Shown here: piece by piece, positions 5,483 to 13,308 of the stretch
How positions within the stretch are numbered: the first letter of the stretch is position 1
Layout: every line of letters starts with the position of its first letter
Assembly (NCBI GenBank): GCA_021824055.1
Contig: JAKALV010000047.1
Span: 1-15,940, forward strand
Length of the DNA: 15,940 nucleotides
Source: Acidobacteriota bacterium
Lineage (GTDB): Bacteria; Acidobacteriota; Vicinamibacteria; Vicinamibacterales; SCN-69-37
Direction of reading: 5' to 3'
The notes under the pieces: generated by a model
Told to the model about the DNA's origin: nothing
The model's database searches: none
The model's input: the letters and a program-made list of their open reading frames with translations, nothing else
Program-made: the position numbers and the translations under genes

Positions 5483-6520
5483 TCAGCGCGTGTACGCAGA
5501 GATACATCGATCCGCCACGGCGGCCCAACGGAAGCGCGCCAGCACGTCCTCCCGGCACGCGCCGGCCATCGCGAGAAAGCGGGCCGGATCCGCGATCGCG
5601 CCCTCGAGGCACGCGGCCAGCGCCGCGACATCGCCGGCCGGGACGAGCGCGCCGGTCTGTCCGTCCCTGACCACTTCCGGCAGCGAGCCGAGCGCCGCGC
5701 CGATCACCGGCGTGCCGCACGCCATCGCTTCCATGGACGACGTGAAGCCGGTGTCGATCATGGACGGCAACACCACCGCCAGCGCTTCGCGGTAACGGGT
5801 GATGACGACGTCATCCGGCTGGCCGCCGAGAAACACAACATCCTTTCCGCGCGCGAGGTCCTCGAGCGTGCGCCGGTAGGCCGGATCGGTTCCGGAGCCG
5901 ATCACCTCGAGGCGCGCGCCGGCGGGCAGGGCCTGAATCAACAGGTGCAATCCCTTTTCGGGAAAGAGGCGGCCGACGTACACGAACAGGTTCCGCCGCT
6001 TGATGGTGGCCGGGTCCGGGGCGAACTTCACGGCGTCCACGCCGCCGAAGATCACGGTGGCCGGCCGGGTGATCCAGGGATTCTGGCGTCGGTTGAACTC
6101 GGAGATCGGGAGGAACCCGGTCATCATGTTGCGCAGCGGGATCAGCCGGGACAGCGTTCTGGCCTGGCCGCCCGACAGGTCGGTGAGAAAGGTCTTCTTG
6201 CCGAGCGCGCGGCCCGCCAGCATGGCGGCGTCGGTGACGATCGTGCGCGGCTGCAGGCAATGGATGATGTCGGCCCAGGCCAGCCGGCGAAGATGCGAGA
6301 GAGTCACGGGGTTGAGGCCGCCGCCAAGGGTGATCCGGGCCCGGCAGGTGTGAATCATGAGCGGGCCGTACGCGACCACCTGCGGCTCGGGCCCGAACGT
6401 CAGCAGGCGCGTCTCCGTTTTGTCCGCCAGCGCGCGCGCCAGCTCCAGCGCATAGCGTTCCCCGCCGGCGAGCGGGCGATCCGGGCTGACACCGGTCGGC
6501 ATGACGAGCGCGACTCTCAT
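5483..6520 (-). CDS. GT4-type glycosyltransferase A
   Basis: The 345-residue product has the layout of a cytoplasmic GT-B fold, family 4 glycosyltransferase that transfers a sugar from a nucleotide-sugar donor to a growing glycan. The N-terminal half has MRVALVMPTG and the GGERYALELARAL acceptor-side helix. The C-terminal half has FVYVGRLFPEKGLHLLI and SSMEAMACGTPVIG with SLPEVV, which supply the E-X7-E donor-binding motif. The ATG at 6520 lies 8 bases after the stop of the methyltransferase gene. No clear ribosome binding site precedes it, so translation may depend on coupling. The longer reading to 6718 is rejected because it runs through the methyltransferase gene in another frame. It is the last gene of the glycan operon and a close paralogue of glycosyltransferase B. 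The acceptor and sugar are not readable. Confidence 0.92.
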   Translation of the reverse strand: MRVALVMPTGVSPDRPLAGGERYALELARALADKTETRLLTFGPEPQVVAYGPLMIHTCRARITLGGGLNPVTLSHLRRLAWADIIHCLQPRTIVTDAAMLAGRALGKKTFLTDLSGGQARTLSRLIPLRNMMTGFLPISEFNRRQNPWITRPATVIFGGVDAVKFAPDPATIKRRNLFVYVGRLFPEKGLHLLIQALPAGARLEVIGSGTDPAYRRTLEDLARGKDVVFLGGQPDDVVITRYREALAVVLPSMIDTGFTSSMEAMACGTPVIGAALGSLPEVVRDGQTGALVPAGDVAALAACLEGAIADPARFLAMAGACREDVLARFRWAAVADRCISAYTR

Positions 6521-6528
6521 GGGGCGGG

Positions 6529-7779
6529 CTACGGCCGGATCGAGACGTTCGGCAGCGGAAGAATGAAGCGTGATCCCGACGCGACGAGCGCGGCTTCGCG
6601 CGCGAGAAACCCGTCGATGAAGCTGTACGGCAGCGCGAGCAGATAGTCGGGCCGCGCGGCGCGCAGCGCGGCCTCGGTCACGATCGGGATGTCGGCGCCG
6701 ATCAGGTACTTGCCCCACTTGAACGGATTGGTGTCGGCGGCGAACGGAATGTCATCGCTCGTGATGCCGCAGTACTGAGCGATCGTGCCGCCCTTGGTTG
6801 ACGCGCCGTAGATCCACGTCACCGCGCCGCTCGTCTTCAGGCGGTCGAGCAGTTGCCGAAGATCATCGCGCGTGGCGGCCACGCGCGCGGCAAACGCCTG
6901 ATACGTTTCCGGCCGGTCCAGCGCGGCGCGCTGTTCGCCGGCGAGCACTGTGGCCAGCCGCGACGTGTGCGCCCGCGGCCCGCCGGCGTGCTGGATGAAC
7001 GCGCGGTAGCTGCCTCCGTAGACGTCGTTGAGTTCCACGTCGTACAGCTCGAGGCCGGCGCGCTGCATCACGGCCTGGAGCGAATGGACGGTGTAGTAGC
7101 CGGCGTGTTCGTGCACGATGTTGTCGTACATGTTCGCTTCGAGCATCGTCGGCAGGTACGCCATCTGGACGATCCACACGCCGTCCGGCGCGAGGCAGGC
7201 GGCCACGTCGGCGGAGAACTCGACGGGCTTTCCGAGGTGGTAGAACATCGCGATGCTGAAGATCAGTCGGGCCCGGGCCACGCCGAGGCTGTCGAACCGC
7301 GCCGCAGTGAACAGGCCCCGCGACAGGTGCAGCGACGGATCGTCGAACACCGGCTCGATGTTCTGCGCCGCGTCGATGCCGCAGAGCGTGAGGCCCCGAT
7401 CCGCCAGCATGGACAGCATCGTCGCGTCGTTGCAGCCGATGTCCAGCACCACATCGCCCGGCTTCAGATCCACGGCGCCGCGCCCGGCGGCCGCCACGTC
7501 CTCGAGGACGGGCCGCATCGACGGGTTTGTCGAACTCTGGTACGGATACGCCTCGTACATCCCGCTCAGATCGAATTCGTAGCGGAGCTGCAGCAGGCCG
7601 CAGGCGCCCGGGCCCGCGCAGAGCACGAGCTCCAGCGGGTAAGGGTGCAGCGTGGAACGGTACGAGAGATCGGTCGGGAAGATCGACGCCAGGTACTGGC
7701 GGCCGATGTCCACGCACGGGACCAGGGTGGTCTTGCCGCAGACACGGCAGCCGGGAATTTCAGCGAAGGCGATCGACAA
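6529..7779 (-). CDS. SAM-dependent sugar C-methyltransferase, zinc-binding N-terminus
   Basis: The 416-residue product has the three-part layout of deoxysugar C-methyltransferases such as TylC3 and NovU. First comes a zinc-binding region with Cys11, Cys14, Cys54 and Cys60. Next is the SAM-binding fold with LDIGCNDATML at about 112-122 and HEHAGYYTVHSL at about 223-234. Last is a C-terminal domain with IYGASTKGGTIAQY and KWGKYLIGADIPIV. These enzymes methylate a carbon, usually C3, of a dTDP-4-keto-deoxysugar. The start is a TTG at 7779, preceded by GGGAGG 9 bases upstream. It overlaps the end of the SDR gene by 20 bases, and the zinc motif follows after ten residues, so a later start is unlikely. 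Its neighbours (SDR, cupin, two glycosyltransferases) fit the making and transfer of a modified sugar. The exact sugar is unknown. Confidence 0.9.
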   Translation of the reverse strand: MSIAFAEIPGCRVCGKTTLVPCVDIGRQYLASIFPTDLSYRSTLHPYPLELVLCAGPGACGLLQLRYEFDLSGMYEAYPYQSSTNPSMRPVLEDVAAAGRGAVDLKPGDVVLDIGCNDATMLSMLADRGLTLCGIDAAQNIEPVFDDPSLHLSRGLFTAARFDSLGVARARLIFSIAMFYHLGKPVEFSADVAACLAPDGVWIVQMAYLPTMLEANMYDNIVHEHAGYYTVHSLQAVMQRAGLELYDVELNDVYGGSYRAFIQHAGGPRAHTSRLATVLAGEQRAALDRPETYQAFAARVAATRDDLRQLLDRLKTSGAVTWIYGASTKGGTIAQYCGITSDDIPFAADTNPFKWGKYLIGADIPIVTEAALRAARPDYLLALPYSFIDGFLAREAALVASGSRFILPLPNVSIRP

Positions 7780-8449
7780 ACGTCAGCGCCTCCCGCGCAT
7801 CAGGAAACGACGGCAATGGCTGTTGGACTTCCTGCAACTCCGTCGGGCCGGAGAACTGGATCGTCTTCCCCATGTGGTCGGCCACGTCGCGAAGACTGAT
7901 GGTATTGCGCGCGCCGACTTCGATCAATCCCTGATGATCGAGGTGCGCGGCCACCCACCCGGCCGCGAAGGCGACCGGCGTGAAGGCGTATCGGCTGTCG
8001 CCGGCGACATACACCGGACGATCGGCGGCGATGTCGATGAGCGCCCCCTTGTTCATGCCGGGGCCGTAGAGCGCGGTCAGCCGGACGATCAGGCAATCAT
8101 CGCGGTCGCACAACGCTTCCGCCGCGGCCTTGTGCCGGCCGTACACGCTCGCGCGTTCGCACCGGGCCGACACGCTGCTGATCTGGATGAACCGCGCGAA
8201 CCGCCAGCCGTACAGCAGGTCGGCCGTCTTTTGCACCGTCTCGGTGAAATCCTGCGCCGGGTGTTGCCTGGCCCAATAGCGCCGCGACGGCGTGGCGGTG
8301 TTGATCACGATGTCGTAGGCCTGACGCTGGTGCTCCGTGAAGGTCTCGCGCGTGACCGCCGTGACATGTTCATCGGCCGACGCGAGGGCCGCGCACAGCG
8401 CGCGGCCGAAGAAGCCGCCGGCGCCGACGACCGCGATCCGGCGCGGCAT
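7760..8449 (-). CDS. Short NAD-dependent sugar epimerase/dehydratase/reductase (extended SDR)
   Basis: The 229-residue product opens with RIAVVGAGGFFGRAL, the nucleotide-binding motif of extended SDR enzymes acting on nucleotide sugars. Ser91/92 (ISSVSA), Tyr103 and Lys107 (YGRHK) supply the Ser-YxxxK catalytic set, and VRLTALYGPGM is the usual following strand. At 229 residues it is clearly shorter than the usual 300 or so; the C-terminal substrate-binding part seems reduced. The ATG at 8449 is one base after the stop of the cupin gene, so the two are coupled. A likely role is reduction or epimerisation of a 4-keto sugar in the same pathway as the methyltransferase. Specificity cannot be read from the sequence. 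Confidence 0.88.
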   Translation of the reverse strand: MPRRIAVVGAGGFFGRALCAALASADEHVTAVTRETFTEHQRQAYDIVINTATPSRRYWARQHPAQDFTETVQKTADLLYGWRFARFIQISSVSARCERASVYGRHKAAAEALCDRDDCLIVRLTALYGPGMNKGALIDIAADRPVYVAGDSRYAFTPVAFAAGWVAAHLDHQGLIEVGARNTISLRDVADHMGKTIQFSGPTELQEVQQPLPSFPDAREALTFVDRLR

Positions 8450-8450
8450 G

Positions 8451-8849
8451 CTACGGCACCGCGTTGAGCATGTCTTCGCGAACGATCGGCGGTTGGCAAT
8501 CGTCCCATCGCTTGCTCAGCAGGGCCACGGCCGTCACCGGCGTGATGGCGTAGAACGCGTGCGAGACGCCCTTGGGCGTCCGGACGCACATCCCCTTGCT
8601 CATGTGGAACAGGCGCTGGCCGTTCTCGGCGTCCGCGTCGCGGCTGACCATGACGCCTTCGCCCTGGACGATGAGGAAGTACTCGTGGAACTCGGGATGG
8701 AAGTGGTTGCCGCGGGTCTTGCCCGGCTGGAAGTACAGGAGATTGAATTCCACCAATGGATCCTGGGGCAGCCAGGTAAAGATGCCCCCGCGACCGTCGG
8801 TCAGCGTCAGGATATTGCAGCTTGGGTGAAGCAGCTCCTGTTTCTCCAT
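8451..8849 (-). CDS. Single-domain cupin, resembling the C-terminal domain of CapF-type enzymes
   Basis: The 132-residue product has both cupin motifs: HFHPEFHEYFLIVQGEG (metal ligands His49, His51 and Glu56) and GMCVRTPKGVSHAF (His97). The stretch PGKTRGNHFH resembles the cupin domain fused to an SDR in the capsule enzyme CapF, and here an SDR gene follows immediately. The pair may act as a split CapF-like epimerase/reductase. Other sugar cupins (3,4-ketoisomerase or 3,5-epimerase types) remain possible. The ATG at 8849 was chosen over a reading from 8930 because the residues before it look non-coding. The only Shine-Dalgarno-like sequence is a weak GAGTGAG. A 64-base gap separates it from the peptidase gene upstream. 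Confidence 0.83.
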   Translation of the reverse strand: MEKQELLHPSCNILTLTDGRGGIFTWLPQDPLVEFNLLYFQPGKTRGNHFHPEFHEYFLIVQGEGVMVSRDADAENGQRLFHMSKGMCVRTPKGVSHAFYAITPVTAVALLSKRWDDCQPPIVREDMLNAVP

Positions 8850-8913
8850 TGGGCTCACTCTAACCGAACTGACGCCGCTTGTGCGACCGGCAGGGGAACC
8901 GGCCGTGGTCTGC

Positions 8914-10521
8914 CTATCGGATCGTGACAAACGTCACCGTGCCATCCACGCGCATGGCGGCGTCCGGGTTCTCGTCGTAGCCGACGCGCACGGGGCGGTC
9001 CTGCGCTCCGCAACTGAGCGCGGGCGCGAGCGCGGCCGCTTCGGGCGTGCGCCCGGCGTCGACCAGCCGCTTGGGGCCGGTGGCCGTCGCCACCTCGAAG
9101 ATGCGACCCGTAGCGTCGCACACGATGTTGGTGAGCCGTCCGTCCACCACGCGTTCGCGCGCGTGCTGCCTGGCGACCGCCAGGACGTCCGCGAACATGG
9201 TTTCGTACTCGACCGGCACACGCGTGACCGCCGTCAGGACGGCCAGGGCCTCGGCGCCACGCCGGCGCTGGATCAGCGAGCGAGCCAGCAGGATCCGCAC
9301 TTCGACATCGTTGGGGGCGAGCGAGACGGCCTTGTCGAGGAGCGTCTCCACTTCGCGATGGGCGGTGTCGGCGGCGCCGGCGTCGACCCGCAAGATATCC
9401 GCATAGTAGGCGTAGATGCGCGCCCACGTTGTGCCGAGCGCGATCGCCCGCTGCAGGTACGGACGGGCCTCGTCCATGCGTCCGCCTCGCACGTGGAACA
9501 GGGCGAGCGATTCGGTGAGAAACAGATCGTTGGGGGCCTGCCGCTCGAGCGTCTCGAATGCCGCGCGCGCGTCGCGTTGCCGGCTGGCATTTGCGGCGAG
9601 CAGCGTGGCAAGGACGACGCCCGCCTCGACGTCGCTCGACGGACGAACTGTCGTGGACGCGGCCGCCGACGGCAGCGTGGCCCCGAGCGTGGACGTTCGA
9701 TAGTGCCCGCGCAACACGTAGTGGCCGAAGTCCCTGGCGATGTCCTTCACCGGTCTGCCGTAGACCGTCGTCAACGCGAGCGACGTCGGTCCGTTCGCCG
9801 CGAGCCTGGCGAGCACGTCGGCGCTGCGGTCCCGGTAGCGGTCGTCGGTGACGAGCATATGCGTGAAGGCCCAGCTCTCCGCGTAGAACAGCTCGGCGCG
9901 TGATGGCGTGTTGTATTCCGCCGAGTCCCTGGTGATCGCAAACAGCCGCTCGAGCGGCATCAGCCGCACGCCGAACCCGATGGCCTGCACGCGTTCGCGT
10001 GGCGCACGGCCAAGTTCCAGCTTCGCGCCTTCGACCGTCAGCGTCGAAAAATACTCCGCGAGCCCCTCGTCAAGCCATAGAGGATAGCGGCTACCTGACC
10101 GGCGGAACACCAGGTGTGAGAATTCATGTATGGCCGCGGGAAACACGTCGCCGTTGAGCGAGGACAGGACGATGAAGTCGGTGTCCGGACTGGACTGGTA
10201 GAACGCCCGGACCGACGAGTTCGTGGCGTACGGCGCGAACTCCTTCGCGCGGCTGAACACGATAAGGCGGGTCGGTGGTCCGTCCGGGGGCGGGAGGTGG
10301 AGGACGCGTTCGAGCATCGCGTGCGCCCGGTCGAAGATCGCGATCGCCCGCCGCGCCGTCTGATCACCGCCGGTCGTGTAGACCTCGAAACGTTCGCCGG
10401 CCGCGTAGGTCCAATGGGGCTGCGCGTGCAGTCCGGGCAGCCACAGCAGGGCCAGCAGCCCCGCGGCCGCGCGCAGCCCGCGTGAAGTGGTCCGAGTCGT
10501 CACCAAGGAATACGGTAACAT
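8914..10521 (-). CDS. Exported gluzincin-like metallopeptidase with TPR repeats
   Basis: The 535-residue product begins with a signal peptide (hydrophobic GLLALLWLPGLHA, cleavage near residue 33), so it acts in the periplasm or at the surface. HEFSH (132-136) is a zinc-binding HExxH motif. PLWLDEGLAEYF follows with Glu152 or Glu156 as third ligand or second-helix acid, as in peptidase MA/DUF1570-type proteins. From about residue 310 the chain is helical, with TPR-like repeats (TESLALFHVRGGRMDEARPY; VRILLARSLIQRRRGAEAL). A small C-terminal domain with NIVCDATGRIFEVATATG follows. The ATG at 10521 lies 8 bases after the glycosyltransferase B stop. A small GGGC/GCCC hairpin spans that junction. 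Its place inside a glycan operon is odd and suggests a role in processing a surface glycoprotein. Substrate unknown. Confidence 0.85.
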   Translation of the reverse strand: MLPYSLVTTRTTSRGLRAAAGLLALLWLPGLHAQPHWTYAAGERFEVYTTGGDQTARRAIAIFDRAHAMLERVLHLPPPDGPPTRLIVFSRAKEFAPYATNSSVRAFYQSSPDTDFIVLSSLNGDVFPAAIHEFSHLVFRRSGSRYPLWLDEGLAEYFSTLTVEGAKLELGRAPRERVQAIGFGVRLMPLERLFAITRDSAEYNTPSRAELFYAESWAFTHMLVTDDRYRDRSADVLARLAANGPTSLALTTVYGRPVKDIARDFGHYVLRGHYRTSTLGATLPSAAASTTVRPSSDVEAGVVLATLLAANASRQRDARAAFETLERQAPNDLFLTESLALFHVRGGRMDEARPYLQRAIALGTTWARIYAYYADILRVDAGAADTAHREVETLLDKAVSLAPNDVEVRILLARSLIQRRRGAEALAVLTAVTRVPVEYETMFADVLAVARQHARERVVDGRLTNIVCDATGRIFEVATATGPKRLVDAGRTPEAAALAPALSCGAQDRPVRVGYDENPDAAMRVDGTVTFVTIR

Positions 10522-10529
10522 CGTGGGCT

Positions 10530-11585
10530 TCAGCCCGCCGTGCACTTCTCCGTGCGATAGGCCGCGAGACATCGATCGGCCACGCGATCCCACGTGAAGC
10601 GCGTCAGCACGTCGCTGCGGCAGGCCGCCGCCATCCGGAAGTAGCGATCCGGATCGGCCAACGCGTGCTCGAGGCACCTACGGAGCGCGGCCGGATCGTC
10701 GGGCGCCACGAGCGTGCCCGTGTCGCCGTCGCGCACGACCTCGGGCAGCGAGCCGAGCGCCGTGCCGATCACCGGCGTGCCGCACGCCAGGGCTTCCATC
10801 GATGACGTGAAGCCCGTGTCGACCAGCGAGGGCAGCACCACGGCCAGCGCCCGCCGATAGGTGGCGATGACCTCCGCGTCGGGCAACGGGCCCAGAAACT
10901 CGACGCGCTTGCCCCGTGCCAGGGCTTCGAGCCTGCGGCCGTACGCCGCGTCCGCGCCCGCGCCGATCACGGCGAGGCGCGCGCCTGCCGGCAGCGCCTC
11001 GATCAGGACGTGCAGTCCCTTGCCCGGAAAGATCCGGCCGACGTACACAAACAAGTCCCGCTCGCGCGGCACGGTGGCGTCCGGTGAAAACGTGTCGGTG
11101 TCGACGCCGCCGAAGATCACCGTGGCGGGCCGGGTGATCCAGGGATTCCGGCGCCGGTTGAACTCGGAGATCGGGAGGAAGCCCGTCATCAGGTTGCGCA
11201 TCGGGATGAAGCGGGAGAACGTGAGCGGAGCGCCGCCGGCCAGATCGGTGAGGAACGTCCGGATGCCGCGCCAGTAGCCGAACAGCAGCGCCGCGTCGGT
11301 GACGAACGTGCGCGGCTGGAGGCAGTGGATCACGTCCGAGCGGGCAAGCGTGCCGAGATGCGCCAGCGAGATCGGATTGACGCCGCCGCCAGCCGAGAAT
11401 CTGGCGCGACAGTATCTGATCGTCAACGGCCCGACGGTCTCGGTGCCCGGTTCCCGCCGGAACGTCAGCAGCGTGGTGTCGGTCTTTGATGCCAGCGCCC
11501 GCGCCAGCTCGAACGCGTACCGTTCGCCGCCGGCCGGCACGGTGCCGGCGGCGAACGGCGTGGGCATGACGAGTCCGACTTTCAT
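10530..11585 (-). CDS. GT4-type glycosyltransferase B, paralogue of glycosyltransferase A
   Basis: The 351-residue product aligns with glycosyltransferase A over its whole length without large gaps, and by eye about two thirds of residues are identical. Shared blocks include MPTP/MPTG at the start, AGGERYAFELARAL, DVIHCLQPRTFVTDAAL, NPWITRPATVIFGGVD, FVYVGRIFPGKGLHVLI and SSMEALACGTPVIG. The last contains the E-X7-E donor-binding motif. It is a cytoplasmic retaining GT-B enzyme by family. The ATG at 11585 is 7 bases after the carboxypeptidase stop. It differs from A mainly in the acceptor-side loops near residues 10-16 and 45-65, so it probably adds the same or a related sugar to a different acceptor. 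Confidence 0.92.
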   Translation of the reverse strand: MKVGLVMPTPFAAGTVPAGGERYAFELARALASKTDTTLLTFRREPGTETVGPLTIRYCRARFSAGGGVNPISLAHLGTLARSDVIHCLQPRTFVTDAALLFGYWRGIRTFLTDLAGGAPLTFSRFIPMRNLMTGFLPISEFNRRRNPWITRPATVIFGGVDTDTFSPDATVPRERDLFVYVGRIFPGKGLHVLIEALPAGARLAVIGAGADAAYGRRLEALARGKRVEFLGPLPDAEVIATYRRALAVVLPSLVDTGFTSSMEALACGTPVIGTALGSLPEVVRDGDTGTLVAPDDPAALRRCLEHALADPDRYFRMAAACRSDVLTRFTWDRVADRCLAAYRTEKCTAG

Positions 11586-11592
11586 CGGCGCG

Positions 11593-13149
11593 CTACTGTT
11601 TCATCGCGCGGTCAATGAACGCGGCAATGTTCTCGTGCAGCTTCACGCGGTCCGAGTCCTGCAGATACATCATGTGGCCCGCCATGTAGTACTTGAGCGT
11701 GATGTTCTTCTGCAGGTCCGCCGGAATCCCCAGGTGCCGCGCGGTGAATTCCGTGGGGAAGAACGGCGTGGCCATGTCGAAGTAGCCGTTTTCAATTTCC
11801 ACGAGCAGTTTGGGGTTGGTGATCATGGCCTGCGCCAGATCGCCCTGCACGTTCGGCGCGGGCGGAAATCCGAAGCCGCCTCGGCCCTGGCGCGCCCAGT
11901 TCCAGCCGCCGCCCAGCCGCGTGTTGCGGTACTGCTTGTCGCGCCCGAACTTGAGCTCGTCGTGGTTGTACATATTGATGAGCGCCGTGAAGGCGCCGCC
12001 GACCGCGGGGCCCTCCGGGTCGCTCTCGGCGTTCTCGGTCAGCATGTCGAACGTGTGCCCGGTGAAGCGCGCGTCGATGCGGCCGCTCGTCAGGCCGCGG
12101 CTGCGCTGCAGTTCGGCGCTGAACTGGCCGAGCTTGACGCGCAGGTTCGCCTTGAGCAGGTAGTCCTCGCTGAGGCCGGTGAACGACGCGAGCTTCTTCG
12201 CGACGGCCGCCTTCTCGGCCGCCGTGATCGCGCCGCCCTTGAACAGCGCCGCCGCATACTCGCCGGCCGCGTACTGCCGCGCCTCCTCAACGAACGCGTC
12301 GACCGTGGCCGGGCGGTTCGGCACCGCTTTGAAATACCACGCCACGGCCGCGTAGCTCGGCAGGTAGTACTCGTAGACCCGATCGTCGCCGTCGGCGAAC
12401 GTGATCGTCGACAGATCGAGCACCGACGAGATCAGGGTGATGCCGTTCAGGTGCACGTTGTACCGCTGCTGCAGCAGGTTGCCCAGCACCGCCGAGCGGA
12501 ACGTCCCGTAGCTTTCGCCGATCAGGAACTTCGGCGAGTTCCAGCGATCGTTGCGGCTGAGGTAGGTGACGATGAACTGCGCGAAGGAGGCGGCGTCTTC
12601 ATCGATGCCGAAGAAGTCCTTTTCCTTGCCCTTGCCGGCCTCGCGGCTGTAGCCGGTGCCCATCGCGTCGATGAACACCAGGTCCGTCTTGTCGAGCAGC
12701 GACTCGGCGTTGTCCACGAGCTTGTACGGCGCCGGCGGCGTGAACTCGCCGTTCACCGTCTGCACGCGCTTTGGGCCGAACGCGCCCATGTGCAGCCACA
12801 TCGAGGCTGAGCCCGGACCGCCGTTGTAGAGGAACGCGATGGGGCGCGTGCCCGGGTCTTTCACATCCGATCGCGTGTAGGCCACCGAGTAGAGCAGGCC
12901 GGTGGGCTCGCCGGCGTCCGTGGTGAGCAGCGTCGTGCCGGCCGAGGCTTTGTAGGGAATGGTCTGACTCCCGATCTTGATGGTGTGGTCGGTGACCGAC
13001 CATTCTTCTTTCGGCGCGGGCGCCGGCGCAGCGGCGGGCGCAGCGGCTTTGGGTTCCTGCGGCGGGTCCTCGGCGGCGCGGAGCGCGCGGCTGTCGGGAA
13101 CCAGACTCACGGCGACGATCACGAATGCGGCGGCAATCAGACGTTTCAT
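11593..13149 (-). CDS. Exported serine carboxypeptidase, family S10
   Basis: The 518-residue product has a signal peptide (MKRLIAAAFVIVAVSLVP) and an Ala/Pro-rich spacer to about residue 47. S10 landmarks follow: FLYNGGPGSASMW (107-118, oxyanion region), GESYGT (211-216, nucleophile Ser213), NGYFDMATPF (Asp458) and AGHMMYLQ (His492). All three catalytic residues are present. The family removes single residues from peptide C termini, often at acidic pH; here it would work in the periplasm. I prefer ATG 13149; a GTG two codons earlier (13155) is also possible because GGAGG lies 4 bases from it and 10 from the ATG. It is first in the tight seven-gene run ending with glycosyltransferase A. Its start lies in a hairpin described separately. 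Confidence 0.93.
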   Translation of the reverse strand: MKRLIAAAFVIVAVSLVPDSRALRAAEDPPQEPKAAAPAAAPAPAPKEEWSVTDHTIKIGSQTIPYKASAGTTLLTTDAGEPTGLLYSVAYTRSDVKDPGTRPIAFLYNGGPGSASMWLHMGAFGPKRVQTVNGEFTPPAPYKLVDNAESLLDKTDLVFIDAMGTGYSREAGKGKEKDFFGIDEDAASFAQFIVTYLSRNDRWNSPKFLIGESYGTFRSAVLGNLLQQRYNVHLNGITLISSVLDLSTITFADGDDRVYEYYLPSYAAVAWYFKAVPNRPATVDAFVEEARQYAAGEYAAALFKGGAITAAEKAAVAKKLASFTGLSEDYLLKANLRVKLGQFSAELQRSRGLTSGRIDARFTGHTFDMLTENAESDPEGPAVGGAFTALINMYNHDELKFGRDKQYRNTRLGGGWNWARQGRGGFGFPPAPNVQGDLAQAMITNPKLLVEIENGYFDMATPFFPTEFTARHLGIPADLQKNITLKYYMAGHMMYLQDSDRVKLHENIAAFIDRAMKQ

Positions 13150-13178
13150 GGGCACATTTCCTCCGGAAGAGTGCCCAT
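13148..13178 (-). promoter_or_regulatory. Hairpin hiding the ribosome binding site and start codon of the S10 gene
   Basis: In the minus-strand transcript ATGGGCAC pairs with GTGCCCAT over 8 bases. Inside, after a 2-by-2 internal loop, TTCC pairs with GGAA around a GGA loop. The ribosome binding site GGAGG lies in the inner stem and loop. The AU of the start codon, and all of the alternative GTG, lie in the outer stem. The fold is visible directly. A role as translational switch or RNA thermometer is inference. A weak -10-like TATCGT (13184-13179) would start transcription inside the 5' arm, in which case the hairpin could not form. Confidence 0.45.
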
Positions 13179-13203
13179 ACGATACCGCGGCTTCGGTTAT
13201 TCA

Positions 13204-13287
13204 GAAACCCACTTGACTTGCCGTGGTATCACGCGCCGCCCTCGCTCGCAGCGGCGACAGCCTACCACGGCAAGTCAAGTGGGTTTC
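13204..13287. repeat. 84-base element with perfect 25-base inverted arms
   Basis: The arms at 13204-13228 and 13263-13287 are exact reverse complements. The 34-base middle contains a further CGCCGC/GCGGCG pair (13234-13239, 13251-13256), so the whole could form a two-stage hairpin or cruciform. It lies between the acyltransferase stop (13309) and the S10 start (13149), both on the minus strand. It could be a terminator, a REP-like or miniature mobile element, or a recombinase or regulator site. No T-run follows it on the minus strand. Confidence 0.85.
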
Positions 13288-13308
13288 GGGATTAGAAGTG
13301 TGCGCCGT

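Noticed and set aside
5450..6646. 398-codon plus-strand frame opposite glycosyltransferase A
   Set aside because: The minus strand encodes a full GT4 enzyme with recognisable motifs. The plus frame gives a charged, motif-free string.
6853..8467. Plus-strand frames of 348 and 271 codons opposite the methyltransferase and SDR genes
   Set aside because: They are rich in Arg, His and Val without any motif, and are mirror frames of clear enzymes.
11299..12810. 503-codon plus-strand frame opposite glycosyltransferase B and the S10 gene
   Set aside because: It crosses two well-supported minus-strand genes and has no start signal.
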